64,000 nt of DNA from Eisenbergiella sp963559585 (GTDB lineage: Bacteria > Bacillota > Clostridia > Lachnospirales > Lachnospiraceae), in assembly GCA_963559585.1 (NCBI GenBank), contig CAUWLJ010000002.1, forward strand, positions 1-64,000, read 5' to 3'. Below, piece by piece: positions 53,388 through 61,652 of the stretch. Position numbers and translations under genes: made by a program. The stretch's first letter is position 1. Every line of letters begins with the position of its first letter. Below the pieces are notes generated by a model. The model was not told the DNA's origin, searched no databases, and saw only the letters and a list, made by a program, of their open reading frames with translations.

Positions 53388-53491
53388 TGCTGTTTGTGCC
53401 GGAGCGTCGCAAACAGCCGCCGGGTATTCGGGAAGCCGCATCTGCACTTTCCCGGATGCCCCGCCGCATACGCTCCGGAATGGAGACTGCC
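53388..53491 (+). repeat. repeat family B, copy 2 (leader of the MalG-like gene)
   Basis: The element starts with hairpin CTGTTTGTGC...GTCGCAAACAG around CGGAGC, continues GCCGGGTATTCGGGAAGCC and ends CGCTCCGGAATGGAGACTGCC directly before the ATG. It matches copies 1 and 3 in order and spacing but is more diverged in the middle. The 230-nt gap it occupies holds no gene. Confidence 0.65.
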
Positions 53492-54343
53492 ATGAAACAC
53501 ACACGCAAGGAACACAAAGGAGGCGTCACCCGCGCACTCATTTACGCAGGACTCACCCTGTGGGCGCTCATCGTCCTGTTCCCCTTTTACTGGATGCTTT
53601 TAACCTCGGTAAAAAGCTATGCCTCCTACAACGCGGAGCATGTTCCCTCCTTTTATACCCTCTCCCCCACTCTGCAGAACTACAGGGACGCCTTCACAGC
53701 CGTTCCCCTGGCCGGGTATCTGGTCAACACCCTGATCTTTACCCTGGCCACCACGGCGCTGATGCTGCTTGTCATCGTTCTGGCCGCCTATGCTTTTGCC
53801 AGGCTTCAGTTTCGGGGCAAAAATCTGGCCTTCACGCTGCTGCTTTCCCTGATGATGATTCCCAATGAGCTGGTGGTCATCACCAATTTTGCCACCGTGA
53901 CCAGCCTGGATCTGCGCAACACCTTCCTGGGGCTGATCCTTCCCTCCGTCACCTCCGTGTTCTACCTCTACCTGCTGAAGGAGAATTTTGAACTGGTACC
54001 GGAGGAGCTGTACCGGGCCGCCAAGGTGGACGGCACCTCCGATTTCAAATATCTGTGGAAGGTGATGCTGCCCATCTGCAAGCCCACCCTGGTCACCGTC
54101 ACCATCCTGAAAATGATCGAGTGCTGGAACTCCTATGTATGGCCCAGGCTGATCACCGACGACCCCAGCTATTATCTGGTGTCCAACGGAATCCAGGAAA
54201 TCCGGGAAAACGGCTTCGGCCGGGAAAACATTCCGGCCATGATGGCCGCGGTGGTGGTAATCTCGGTTCCCCTGATTCTGCTGTTTTTACTTTTCCGCAA
54301 AAAAATCATGGCCGGTGTGTCCAGAGGAGGTACGAAGGGATGA
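53492..54343 (+). CDS. CUT1 sugar ABC permease, MalG-like
   Basis: A 283-residue six-helix permease with EAA loop LYRAAKVDGTSDFKYLWKVM (about 186-205) and the MalG-type N-terminal FPFYWMLLTSVKS. The start at 53492 is set by GGAG of the family B leader. The stop overlaps the next start by ATGA, so the binding protein is translationally coupled. The order ATPase-MalF-MalG-binding protein is unusual in placing the binding protein last. Confidence 0.93.
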   Translation: MKHTRKEHKGGVTRALIYAGLTLWALIVLFPFYWMLLTSVKSYASYNAEHVPSFYTLSPTLQNYRDAFTAVPLAGYLVNTLIFTLATTALMLLVIVLAAYAFARLQFRGKNLAFTLLLSLMMIPNELVVITNFATVTSLDLRNTFLGLILPSVTSVFYLYLLKENFELVPEELYRAAKVDGTSDFKYLWKVMLPICKPTLVTVTILKMIECWNSYVWPRLITDDPSYYLVSNGIQEIRENGFGRENIPAMMAAVVVISVPLILLFLLFRKKIMAGVSRGGTKG

Positions 54344-56043
54344 GCTTACCGCATACTTTTCACAGGATAATCGAAGGGCATCCCTCCACCGCCCTGAGTC
54401 CGGCCTCTGTCCGGACACAGGATCTGGCTTCTGCGATTCCCCGCAGGCTCCGGATGCGGCTCCTCCCTCTGCTCCTTCTCCTTCCCTGTCTCCTGCTTGC
54501 GGGCTGCCACGGCTCCGCCGGACAGAAGGCCTTCACACCTCCGGAGGCCTTCAATACCTCCAGGCAGTATGAAATCACCTTCTGGGCCAAAAACGACACC
54601 AACAAGACCCAGACCGACATTTATAAGCAGGCCATCGCCGATTTTCAAAAGCTGTATCCCAATATCACGGTAAATCTGCGTCTGTATACGGATTATGGGA
54701 AAATCTACAACGATGTAATCACCAACATTTCCACCGGCACCACCCCCAACGTGTGCATCACCTACCCGGATCACATCGCCACCTATCTCACCGGGGGAAC
54801 GGACACCGTGGTTCCCCTGGACGATCTGATCTCCCATCCCTCCTACGGGCTGGGAGGAAGCGCTCTGGCTTTTGACTCCCCGGAAAAGGAGGAAATTATC
54901 AGCCAGTTTCTGGAGGAATGCACCCTGAACGGCCAGATCTACGCCCTGCCCTATATGCGCTCCACGGAGGCCTGCTACATCAATAAGACCTATGTGGAAA
55001 AGCTGGGCTACACCCTTCCCGACGTGCTTACCTGGGATTTCGTCTGGGAGGTGGCCGAGGCCGCCGCGCAGAAGGGGCCGGACGGAAGGTATCTGGTAAA
55101 CGGCCAGGAGGTGATGATCCCCTTCATCTACAAATCCACAGACAACATGATGATCCAGATGACCCGTCAGAAGGGAAGCGGCTACTCCACGGAGGCAGGA
55201 GAAATCCAGCTGTTCAACGATACCACCGCCCAGCTCCTTCACACCGTGGCGGATCATGTAAAAACAGGAGCCTTCTCCACCTTCAAGATCTCCAGCTACC
55301 CCGCCAACTTTCTGAACGCCGGGCAGTGCATTTTCGCCATCGACTCCACCGCAGGAGCCACCTGGATGGGAACCCACGCTCCCCTGGTGGACATCAGCGA
55401 GGAGGCTCTCACGGATTTTGAAACAGAGGTGCGTATGATCCCTCAGTTCGATCCGGCCAATCCCCAGATGATCTCCCAGGGCCCTTCCGTCTGTATTTTC
55501 AACAAGGAGGATCCCCAGGAGGTGGCGGCAAGCTGGCTTTTCACCCAGTTCCTGCTCACCAATGAGGTTCAGATCGCCTACGCCCAGACAGAAGGCTACG
55601 TGCCCGTCACCAGCAAGGCCCAGAACAGCCCGGAATATCAGGACTACCTCTCCCGCTGCGGCCAGGACAACGAGACCTACTATGATGTGAAAATCAAGGC
55701 CTCCCGCCTGCTTCTTGACCATGTGGAGGACACCTTTGTCACCCCTGTATTCAACGGCTCCGCCTCCCTGCGGGACGCCGCCGGGCAGCTTATCGAGGAG
55801 GTTACCAAGGGCGTGCGCCGCAAGAAGGAGATCAACGATGAATTTATCCAGAACCTTTACAGCGACATGATCTCCCTCCACCATCTGGACGAATGCGGGC
55901 CCTCCTCCGGCAAAGCGGAGCTGGGGCCTCTGCCGCCGGAAGCCATTGCCCTGTTATCCTCCCTGGGGATCGCCTGGGCGCTGATCCTGCTTTATCTGGC
56001 TGTGCAGGCGTGGAAACGGAGGAATCCCAGCCATGAACCCTAA
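54340..56043 (+). CDS. sugar-binding lipoprotein with an added C-terminal membrane helix
   Basis: A 567-residue solute-binding protein. An unusually long N-region (about 38 residues) leads to a signal sequence with lipobox LLAGC (C about 55), then a CUT1 binding domain (ITFWAKNDTNKTQTD; YLTGGTDTVVPLDDLI; IYALPYMRSTEACYINK). Unlike normal binding proteins it ends with a hydrophobic helix (AIALLSSLGIAWALILLYLAV, residues about 536-556) followed by WKRRNPS, a positive stop-transfer. It would thus be fixed in the membrane at both ends. A later Met (MRLLPLL) is a possible start nearer the signal. It overlaps the permease by 4 nt and the methyltransferase by 11 nt. Confidence 0.88.
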   Translation: MSLPHTFHRIIEGHPSTALSPASVRTQDLASAIPRRLRMRLLPLLLLLPCLLLAGCHGSAGQKAFTPPEAFNTSRQYEITFWAKNDTNKTQTDIYKQAIADFQKLYPNITVNLRLYTDYGKIYNDVITNISTGTTPNVCITYPDHIATYLTGGTDTVVPLDDLISHPSYGLGGSALAFDSPEKEEIISQFLEECTLNGQIYALPYMRSTEACYINKTYVEKLGYTLPDVLTWDFVWEVAEAAAQKGPDGRYLVNGQEVMIPFIYKSTDNMMIQMTRQKGSGYSTEAGEIQLFNDTTAQLLHTVADHVKTGAFSTFKISSYPANFLNAGQCIFAIDSTAGATWMGTHAPLVDISEEALTDFETEVRMIPQFDPANPQMISQGPSVCIFNKEDPQEVAASWLFTQFLLTNEVQIAYAQTEGYVPVTSKAQNSPEYQDYLSRCGQDNETYYDVKIKASRLLLDHVEDTFVTPVFNGSASLRDAAGQLIEEVTKGVRRKKEINDEFIQNLYSDMISLHHLDECGPSSGKAELGPLPPEAIALLSSLGIAWALILLYLAVQAWKRRNPSHEP

Positions 56044-56827
56044 TTCATTCGACTCCCAAAGAATCGCCGAAGGCTATGCCAGACGGCCCTGGCTTCACAA
56101 AACAGTAATGGAACAGATCAGGAAGGACTGTAATCTCAAACAGTTAAAAAACGGCCTTGACGTGGGATGTGGAGCGGGGCTGTCCACAAAGGCTTTAAGA
56201 ATGCTCTGCGACCATGTTACAGGAACCGATATTTCCCCGGAAATGATTGCAGTGTGTAAGGCTCTGTATCAGGACCCTTCCTACACCTTCTCGGTTTCCA
56301 GGGCTGAGGAAACGGAAATGCCTGCGGAGCCATACGATATCATCACCGCAGCCGGCGTTGTGAATTGGGTGGACAGAGAGCTGTTTTTGAAGAACGCCGA
56401 ACAAATCCTCGCAGCCAATGGCCTGATCGTGGTTTATGATTTTTGGATCACAGACAGGATGGAACAGAGCCCCGAATATACGGAATGGTATCAGAAAAAG
56501 TATCTGAACCGTTTTCCAAAGCCCTACAGAAAAGAAGCTGTCTGGAGCCAGCAGGATTTAACGGCTGCTTTCAGGCTGGAAAACAGAGTAACCTATGATT
56601 TAACCTATGAATTTTCTTTTGATGAATTTATAGATTTTATGATGATCCAGTCCAATGTGAACGAACAGATAGAAAAGAATGTTTTGTCCTCTGAGGATAC
56701 CTCCTCAGTGGATACCACCTACGAGGAAGCCAGAAACTGGATGGCAGACACTCTTCATCCCATTTTCAATGACAGGAGAAGAACCCTGCTGTTTGAAGGC
56801 TATAACTGGTATATAAGGAAAAAATAG
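56033..56827 (+). CDS. class I SAM-dependent methyltransferase
   Basis: A 264-residue cytoplasmic methyltransferase. The SAM motif is GLDVGCGAGLSTKAL (about 41-55), followed by TGTDISPEM and VYDFWI; the rest matches UbiE/methyltransferase-11 type proteins in length. The target is unknown. The start at 56033 overlaps the end of the binding-protein gene by 11 nt, so it is the last gene of the importer operon, an uncommon pairing. A terminator follows its stop. Confidence 0.88.
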   Translation: MNPNSFDSQRIAEGYARRPWLHKTVMEQIRKDCNLKQLKNGLDVGCGAGLSTKALRMLCDHVTGTDISPEMIAVCKALYQDPSYTFSVSRAEETEMPAEPYDIITAAGVVNWVDRELFLKNAEQILAANGLIVVYDFWITDRMEQSPEYTEWYQKKYLNRFPKPYRKEAVWSQQDLTAAFRLENRVTYDLTYEFSFDEFIDFMMIQSNVNEQIEKNVLSSEDTSSVDTTYEEARNWMADTLHPIFNDRRRTLLFEGYNWYIRKK

Positions 56828-56855
56828 GTAACCGTTCAAACTGATTGGACTTTCA

Positions 56856-56886
56856 GGAGAGGCGAACCGGTTCGTCTCTCCATTTT
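56856..56886 (+). terminator. terminator after the methyltransferase
   Basis: GGAGAGGCGAACC pairs with GGTTCGTCTCTCC with one G-T and is followed by ATTTTT. It closes the importer operon. Confidence 0.85.
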
Positions 56887-56951
56887 TCATCTAATCCTTT
56901 TCCCTCCGCATCCCCATCTATTTTACACCTTTTCCACCGCCAAAATTCTTG

Positions 56952-56980
56952 TTGCTTCCCACCCTTTTCAGGTATATAAT
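56952..56980 (+). promoter_or_regulatory. likely promoter of the lipoprotein gene
   Basis: TTGCTT and TATAAT (56975-56980) are spaced 17 nt in the 339-nt gap. A leader of about 180 nt follows to the start at 57167; it holds no gene and no fold was recognised. Confidence 0.6.
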
Positions 56981-57166
56981 GGCCTTGTTCCTGTCTGGAA
57001 CGGGGGGATGAGCGCATATTTCAGCCGCAGCCCGGCTTCCATGGTCTGCCGGCGACAGGAATCGTCCCTCCACCAAAGGACAAGACTGTGTCCGCACGGC
57101 AGCCGCAGTTCTATCCTTTTACTTCAAATACCGATGAGAAAGCCGTGCAGAAATGAGGAGAAAGTT

Positions 57167-58072
57167 ATGAAAAAAGCGATTGCACTGTCCCTGACTCTCT
57201 CTCTTGTGCTGGCCATGACAGGCTGTGCCAAGACAGAGGCTCCCGCAACAGAAAGTGTTGCGGAAACTGTATCCCAGGCAGCCACTGAGGCTCCCGCCGA
57301 GACGGTAAGCGAGGCCGCCGAGACAGCTTCCGAGACTGAAACCGCCGCTGAAACCACTACTGAGGCTGCCGAGACTTCCACGGAAACCGAGACAGCCGCC
57401 CAGGCCGCTGTGAAATCCGAGGGCGTGATGACCTACGAAGAGTACATGGCCGCCGAGCTGGATTCTGAGGTTGTAATTGAGACTTATGTTCAGGCAAAGC
57501 AGTCCTGGTGGGAGGACAAGGCTACCGTATACACCCAGGATCAGGACGGCGCATACTTCCTGTATGACATGGCCTGCTCCCAGGAGGATTATGAGAAGCT
57601 GGTTCCCGGAACCAAGATCAAGGTAACCGGCTACAAGGCTGAGTGGTCCGGGGAGATCGAGCTGATGGACGCCACCTTTGAGTTTGTGGAGGGCGGAGAC
57701 ACCTATGTGGCTCCTGTCAAGGATGTAACCGAGCTTCTGGGAACCGATGAGCTGATCGACCTTCAGAACCAGTATGTGTCCTTCAAGGGCATGACCGTGG
57801 AAGCTGCCGGACAGGATGAAAGTGGAAATGACGTGGCTTTCCTGTACAACTGGGACGGCTCCGGCACGGACGGCGACGACCTGTATTTCAACGTTTCCAG
57901 CAACGGAAATACCTACACCTTCGTGGTGGAATCCTATCTGTGCGACAATACCACCGATGTGTACAATGCAGTAAAGAACCTGAAAATCGACGATGTGATC
58001 GATCTGGAAGGTTATCTGTACTGGTATGAGGGCGTGAATCCCCATATTATTTCTGTGACTGCTGCAAAATAA
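57167..58072 (+). CDS. lipoprotein with Thr/Glu/Ala-rich linker and OB-like domain
   Basis: A 301-residue exported protein. The signal ends MTGC (C about 20), followed by a low-complexity linker of about 60 residues (repeats of ETVSEAAE, TETAAETT). The folded part (about 85-301) has two beta-rich units containing TKIKVTGYKAEWSGEIELMDA and QYVSFKGMTVEAAG, like OB-fold domains that bind metals or oligosaccharides. I do not recognise a named family. Start at 57167 follows GAGGAG. It is monocistronic between two terminators. Confidence 0.8.
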   Translation: MKKAIALSLTLSLVLAMTGCAKTEAPATESVAETVSQAATEAPAETVSEAAETASETETAAETTTEAAETSTETETAAQAAVKSEGVMTYEEYMAAELDSEVVIETYVQAKQSWWEDKATVYTQDQDGAYFLYDMACSQEDYEKLVPGTKIKVTGYKAEWSGEIELMDATFEFVEGGDTYVAPVKDVTELLGTDELIDLQNQYVSFKGMTVEAAGQDESGNDVAFLYNWDGSGTDGDDLYFNVSSNGNTYTFVVESYLCDNTTDVYNAVKNLKIDDVIDLEGYLYWYEGVNPHIISVTAAK

Positions 58073-58133
58073 CCCATTTTTTATGCAATAAAGAATGGTT
58101 CATTAAAAAAATGTTTCCTTGAAAAATCGGCTG

Positions 58134-58164
58134 AAAAGACGGGGGCTGCTTCCCCCGTCTTTTT
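58134..58164 (+). terminator. terminator after the lipoprotein gene
   Basis: AAAAGACGGGGG and CCCCCGTCTTTTT form a strong stem with a CTGCTT loop and T-run. Both arms carry A/T ends, so it could act in both directions. Confidence 0.92.
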
Positions 58165-58248
58165 GTCTGCCCGCGCCTTCTGCTTCCGATCCGGCTTTCT
58201 CTTCCTGCTTCGTCCTTTCTCTGTCAGCCTGTCCGATTTGTTTCTCTT

Positions 58249-59616
58249 CTACGCTTCTTCCTCCAGCTCAATGCGGAAGCAGTCTGCATACTCTGCCCCG
58301 TTCCGATCCGCCCCTGAAGTATCCAGAAGCAGCGCCCCCCTTTCGCGGCAGAAGGGGATTTCCTGTCCGGTCCGCAGAAGCGTTACCCTTCTGACTCTGC
58401 CGGCAACGTCAGGATAGAGACGGGGAGGCAGATAGGGATACTCCTGATACTGATAGAACAGATAAATGCAGTTTCCCTTTGCCGTGTACCGGTATTCCCG
58501 CTCCGGTCTGCAGGGCGCAATCTTCGTCCCATAGATCCCTTCGGCATTCGTATTCAGGAACCGTCCCATACATCTCATGGCGTGAATCTGATCCGCAGGC
58601 AGTTTCCCATCCGGCCGGGGCGTCACATTCAGAGCCAGGCTTCCGCCCTTGGAAATGATCTCCAAAAACAGGTGTACCAGCTCCCGCGGCTCTCTGCATC
58701 GGTCGTCATAGTGAAAAGCGAAATAGCCTCCTATGGGGATGCAGGCCTCCCAGGGTACGTCCATCGCTTCTGCCGGAACGCCGCCCTCCGGGGTGATGAT
58801 GTTCTCATACGGCCCTCCCACGGTTCTGTCGCATACAATCAGATGGGGCTGGGAGGAAGCGCGTATTTTTTCCACCACCTCTCCCAGCCGGATGTCCTGT
58901 CCCCTGTTGTCCGGCCTCACCTGTCCGCCGTCCAGCCACAGCACATCCACCTTTCCATAGTTGCTGCACAGCTCTGTGAGCTGATTGTGGGTGTACTCCG
59001 TAAATTTTTCCCAGATCTCCGGGTGCTCTGCAATGCTGTAGTTCACGTTACGGTCCTGCGGCTCCGGGAAATCCGGCGACCAGTAATAGGGGCTGTGCCA
59101 GTCCGGCTTGGAAAAATAGGCGGATATGGCCAGTCCCTCCTTCCGAAAAGCGTCAAACATACTTTTCACAATATCCGCCCGCTCCGAGGTGTGGAAGGGG
59201 CAGTCCGGCGCAGTGATCTTATAATCCGAATAGTTACTGTCGTACATACAGAAACCATCGTGATGCTTCGTTGTAAACAGCAGGTATTTGAACCCGCATT
59301 CCCTGGCAAGCCTGGCCCACTGATCCGGCCGGAATTTGAACGGATTAAAAGTTTTGTTACAGTCCTTATACTGCTGCATGGCCAGCTTCATATCGTCCGT
59401 CCAGTCGATATCCTTTCTCGACCATGCCACCGAATCCTCCGAAAGCGGCCAGGATTCAAAGGAGCTAAACTGGCAGCTGGGCATCCAGTGCATCATCAGC
59501 CCCAGCTTCAGCCCCCGGAACCATTCCAGATGCTCCCGGACTGCCGGGGATTCCGGGTAGACATACTTGCTTTCATCTGTGTAATCGTGTACTCCGTTTT
59601 TGATTTTGTCAGCCAT
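58249..59616 (-). CDS. GH29 alpha-L-fucosidase
   Basis: A 455-residue cytoplasmic retaining fucosidase. GLMMHWMPSCQFSSFESWP (about 39-57), TTKHHDGFCMYDS (about 115-127) and the nucleophile D229 in VLWLDGGQ are diagnostic; NVTPRPDGKLP follows. The C-terminal beta domain is short. No signal peptide is present, so it acts on fucosides imported by the neighbouring transporter. It is last in the binding protein-permease-permease-fucosidase operon and is preceded by a family B repeat carrying its AAGGAGG ribosome site. Confidence 0.95.
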   Translation of the reverse strand: MADKIKNGVHDYTDESKYVYPESPAVREHLEWFRGLKLGLMMHWMPSCQFSSFESWPLSEDSVAWSRKDIDWTDDMKLAMQQYKDCNKTFNPFKFRPDQWARLARECGFKYLLFTTKHHDGFCMYDSNYSDYKITAPDCPFHTSERADIVKSMFDAFRKEGLAISAYFSKPDWHSPYYWSPDFPEPQDRNVNYSIAEHPEIWEKFTEYTHNQLTELCSNYGKVDVLWLDGGQVRPDNRGQDIRLGEVVEKIRASSQPHLIVCDRTVGGPYENIITPEGGVPAEAMDVPWEACIPIGGYFAFHYDDRCREPRELVHLFLEIISKGGSLALNVTPRPDGKLPADQIHAMRCMGRFLNTNAEGIYGTKIAPCRPEREYRYTAKGNCIYLFYQYQEYPYLPPRLYPDVAGRVRRVTLLRTGQEIPFCRERGALLLDTSGADRNGAEYADCFRIELEEEA

Positions 59617-59618
59617 TT

Positions 59619-59724
59619 TTTCCTCCTTGCCGGAACGCCTTTTGTTCCGGCTGTGATGAGAAAACGCCAGTGCGGTTTCCCACCTGCGATACCCACAGCC
59701 TTGCGACGCTTTGGCACAAAACTG
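59619..59724 (-). repeat. repeat family B, copy 3 (leader of the fucosidase gene)
   Basis: On the minus strand hairpin CAGTTTTGTGCCAAAGCGTCG...opens the element, TATCGCAGGTGGGAAACCG and GTTTTCTCATCACA form the middle as in copy 1, and hairpin GCCGGAAC...GTTCCGGC ends it before AAGGAGG. Copy 1 has GCCGGAGC...GCTCCGGC, so one base pair changed on both sides. Confidence 0.82.
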
Positions 59725-59730
59725 TTTCTC

Positions 59731-60639
59731 CTATCCCTTCACGGCTCCCAGCATGATCCCCTTTACAAAGAATTTCTGCATAAAAGGATATACCACGAAG
59801 ATCGGCAGGGACGCCAGCACCGTAATGGTCATCCGCACACCCTTGGGGGAGATCGCCGTTGCTGCCGCATCCACCGTCCCGCCTCCTGCAATGGAATTTT
59901 TGATCTGATTGGCCATCTGCTGGGCCTGATTCAGATAGTTGTACAGAAGATACTGGAGCGTTTTCAAATTTTCATTGTTTCCCGCATAGATATAATTGTC
60001 GAACCAGGCATTCCAGTGTCCCACCGCCGCGAAAACCGCCACTGTGGCAATGATGGGAGCCGACAGCGGAAATATGAGCTTACAGAATACGGTAAAATAT
60101 CCCGCCCCGTCCATCACCGCCGATTCCTCCAGAGAGGGCGGCAGCTGTTCAATATAGGTCTTGATAAGGATAATATTGTAAGCAGATACCATCATCGGAA
60201 GAATGTAGACCAGGAAATTGTTCAGCAGTCCGTAGGAACGGATCAGCAGGAAGGTGGGGATCAGCCCGCCGCTGATGTACATGGTCAGCACCAGGGCGCG
60301 GTACAGAAATTTCCGGGCCGGCATTTCCTCCTTCGTAAACAGGTAGCCCAAAAAGGAACAGGCAAAAACCGTGGCCGACGTGCCGATCACCGTCCTTAAA
60401 ACGGAGATCATAAGTGCATGAAAAAAACCGCTGATTTCAAAAATCTGTACATAATTGGTCAAAGTAAACTGCACAGGCCACAGAATCGGCGTTTTAATAT
60501 CCGCCACTGCCGGTTCGCTCAGGGTATAAATGAGCATGTACCAGAACGGATAGACGCAGATCAGGGTCAGGGCCAGCAGAAACGTGTAATTAAAAATCTG
60601 ATAGGCAATCACTGCCGGAGATTTCTTCATTTTTCTCAT
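59731..60639 (-). CDS. LplC/YtcP-type sugar ABC permease
   Basis: A 302-residue permease of the LplBC subgroup of CUT1. It has six helices, the EAA loop SLEESAVMDGAGYFTVFCKL (about 187-206) and the C-terminus QKFFVKGIMLGAVKG typical of LplC. The start at 60639 has GGAGAGG at 8 nt; Met 60630 is an alternative. It lies 19 nt after the LplB-like gene. No ATPase is encoded nearby, which is usual for this subgroup. Confidence 0.93.
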   Translation of the reverse strand: MRKMKKSPAVIAYQIFNYTFLLALTLICVYPFWYMLIYTLSEPAVADIKTPILWPVQFTLTNYVQIFEISGFFHALMISVLRTVIGTSATVFACSFLGYLFTKEEMPARKFLYRALVLTMYISGGLIPTFLLIRSYGLLNNFLVYILPMMVSAYNIILIKTYIEQLPPSLEESAVMDGAGYFTVFCKLIFPLSAPIIATVAVFAAVGHWNAWFDNYIYAGNNENLKTLQYLLYNYLNQAQQMANQIKNSIAGGGTVDAAATAISPKGVRMTITVLASLPIFVVYPFMQKFFVKGIMLGAVKG

Positions 60640-60658
60640 CAGATCAGCCTCTCCTTTC

Positions 60659-61576
60659 TCACAAGATCGAATTGCCGCGGATCTTCTTCGACAGCAGGTT
60701 TGCAAAAATGAGCAGCGCCGCACTGACGATAAATTTCATCACGCCAATGGAAATACCATAGGAATAGTCCGACATTTCCAGACCGATCCTGTAAACGTAC
60801 AGATCCAGCACCTCAATGTTGGGCCCTGTCATGGGATTCTTAAACAGCATGTACTGTTCAAAGCCTGTATTGAGGAAATTGCCGATGGACAGGATCAGAA
60901 GCACAAAATAGGTTTCCGACATGGCGGGCAGCGTCACATGGATGGCGCAGCGCAGCCGGCCTGCCCCGTCCACCATGGCCGCGCTGTAAAGCTCCTGGTC
61001 AATGCCGGCGATTGCCGCCAGATAGATAATGGAGCTCCAGCCCAGGCTTTTCCACAGCCCCAGACAGGACTGGAACCAGTACACCGCATCTCCATCAGAC
61101 ATTACGTTGTAGGCGGTCGCCGGGTCGATTTCCTTTCCGAATGCCTGGAGGATGCCGTTCATCAGGCCGTCGGAGGAGAAAATCGCAAAGGCCAGGGAGA
61201 AAATGATCACCCAGGAAATAAAGTTCGGCAGAGTGGTAAAGGTCTGCACCAGTCTGCGCACAGGAGAGCATTTCACCTCGTTCAGCGTAATCGCAAACAG
61301 CATGGGAAGCGGCGATATCAGAATGCCGATGGCTCCGAAGATCAGCGTATTCTTCAGCACCCGGAAGGTATTCACATCTGTAAACAGCATTTTGAAATAT
61401 TTCAGTCCCACGAAATCACACTCGGTAAGCGGAACGCCGGGTATATAGTCAAAAAACGCATACAGCCAGCCCACCACCGGAAGATAATTGAACATCAGCA
61501 CCAGAACCATGAAGGGAAGCGCCATAAACAGCAGTTTATACCTGCGTTTCCCTTTGGTATGCACCTTTTTTTTCAC
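60659..61576 (-). CDS. LplB/YtcQ-partner sugar ABC permease
   Basis: A 305-residue permease with the LplB N-terminus (YKLLFMALPFMVLVLMFNYLP) and EAA loop LYSAAMVDGAGRLRCAIHVT (about 196-215). A GTG start at 61576 is chosen because AAGGGGG is 7 nt upstream; the TTG at 61582 overlaps that site too closely. It is separated from the binding-protein gene by a strong hairpin (61606-61629). Confidence 0.93.
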   Translation of the reverse strand: MKKKVHTKGKRRYKLLFMALPFMVLVLMFNYLPVVGWLYAFFDYIPGVPLTECDFVGLKYFKMLFTDVNTFRVLKNTLIFGAIGILISPLPMLFAITLNEVKCSPVRRLVQTFTTLPNFISWVIIFSLAFAIFSSDGLMNGILQAFGKEIDPATAYNVMSDGDAVYWFQSCLGLWKSLGWSSIIYLAAIAGIDQELYSAAMVDGAGRLRCAIHVTLPAMSETYFVLLILSIGNFLNTGFEQYMLFKNPMTGPNIEVLDLYVYRIGLEMSDYSYGISIGVMKFIVSAALLIFANLLSKKIRGNSIL

Positions 61577-61605
61577 AAGCAAGCCCCCTTTATTGTATGA
61601 AATGA

Positions 61606-61629
61606 GCGGGGCTGGATCTCCAGCCCCGC
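61606..61629. promoter_or_regulatory. intercistronic hairpin after the binding-protein gene
   Basis: GCGGGGCTGGA pairs perfectly with TCCAGCCCCGC. There is no T-run after it, so it is more likely a 3'-end stabiliser or partial attenuator that keeps binding-protein mRNA above permease mRNA, a common arrangement in importers. Confidence 0.7.
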
Positions 61630-61652
61630 CCCTGTTTACCGATCCCGAAGCA

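Noticed and set aside
54346..55884. A 512-codon open frame on the minus strand
   Set aside because: It is antisense to the binding-protein gene, has no ribosome site, and its composition is that of a GC-rich shadow frame.
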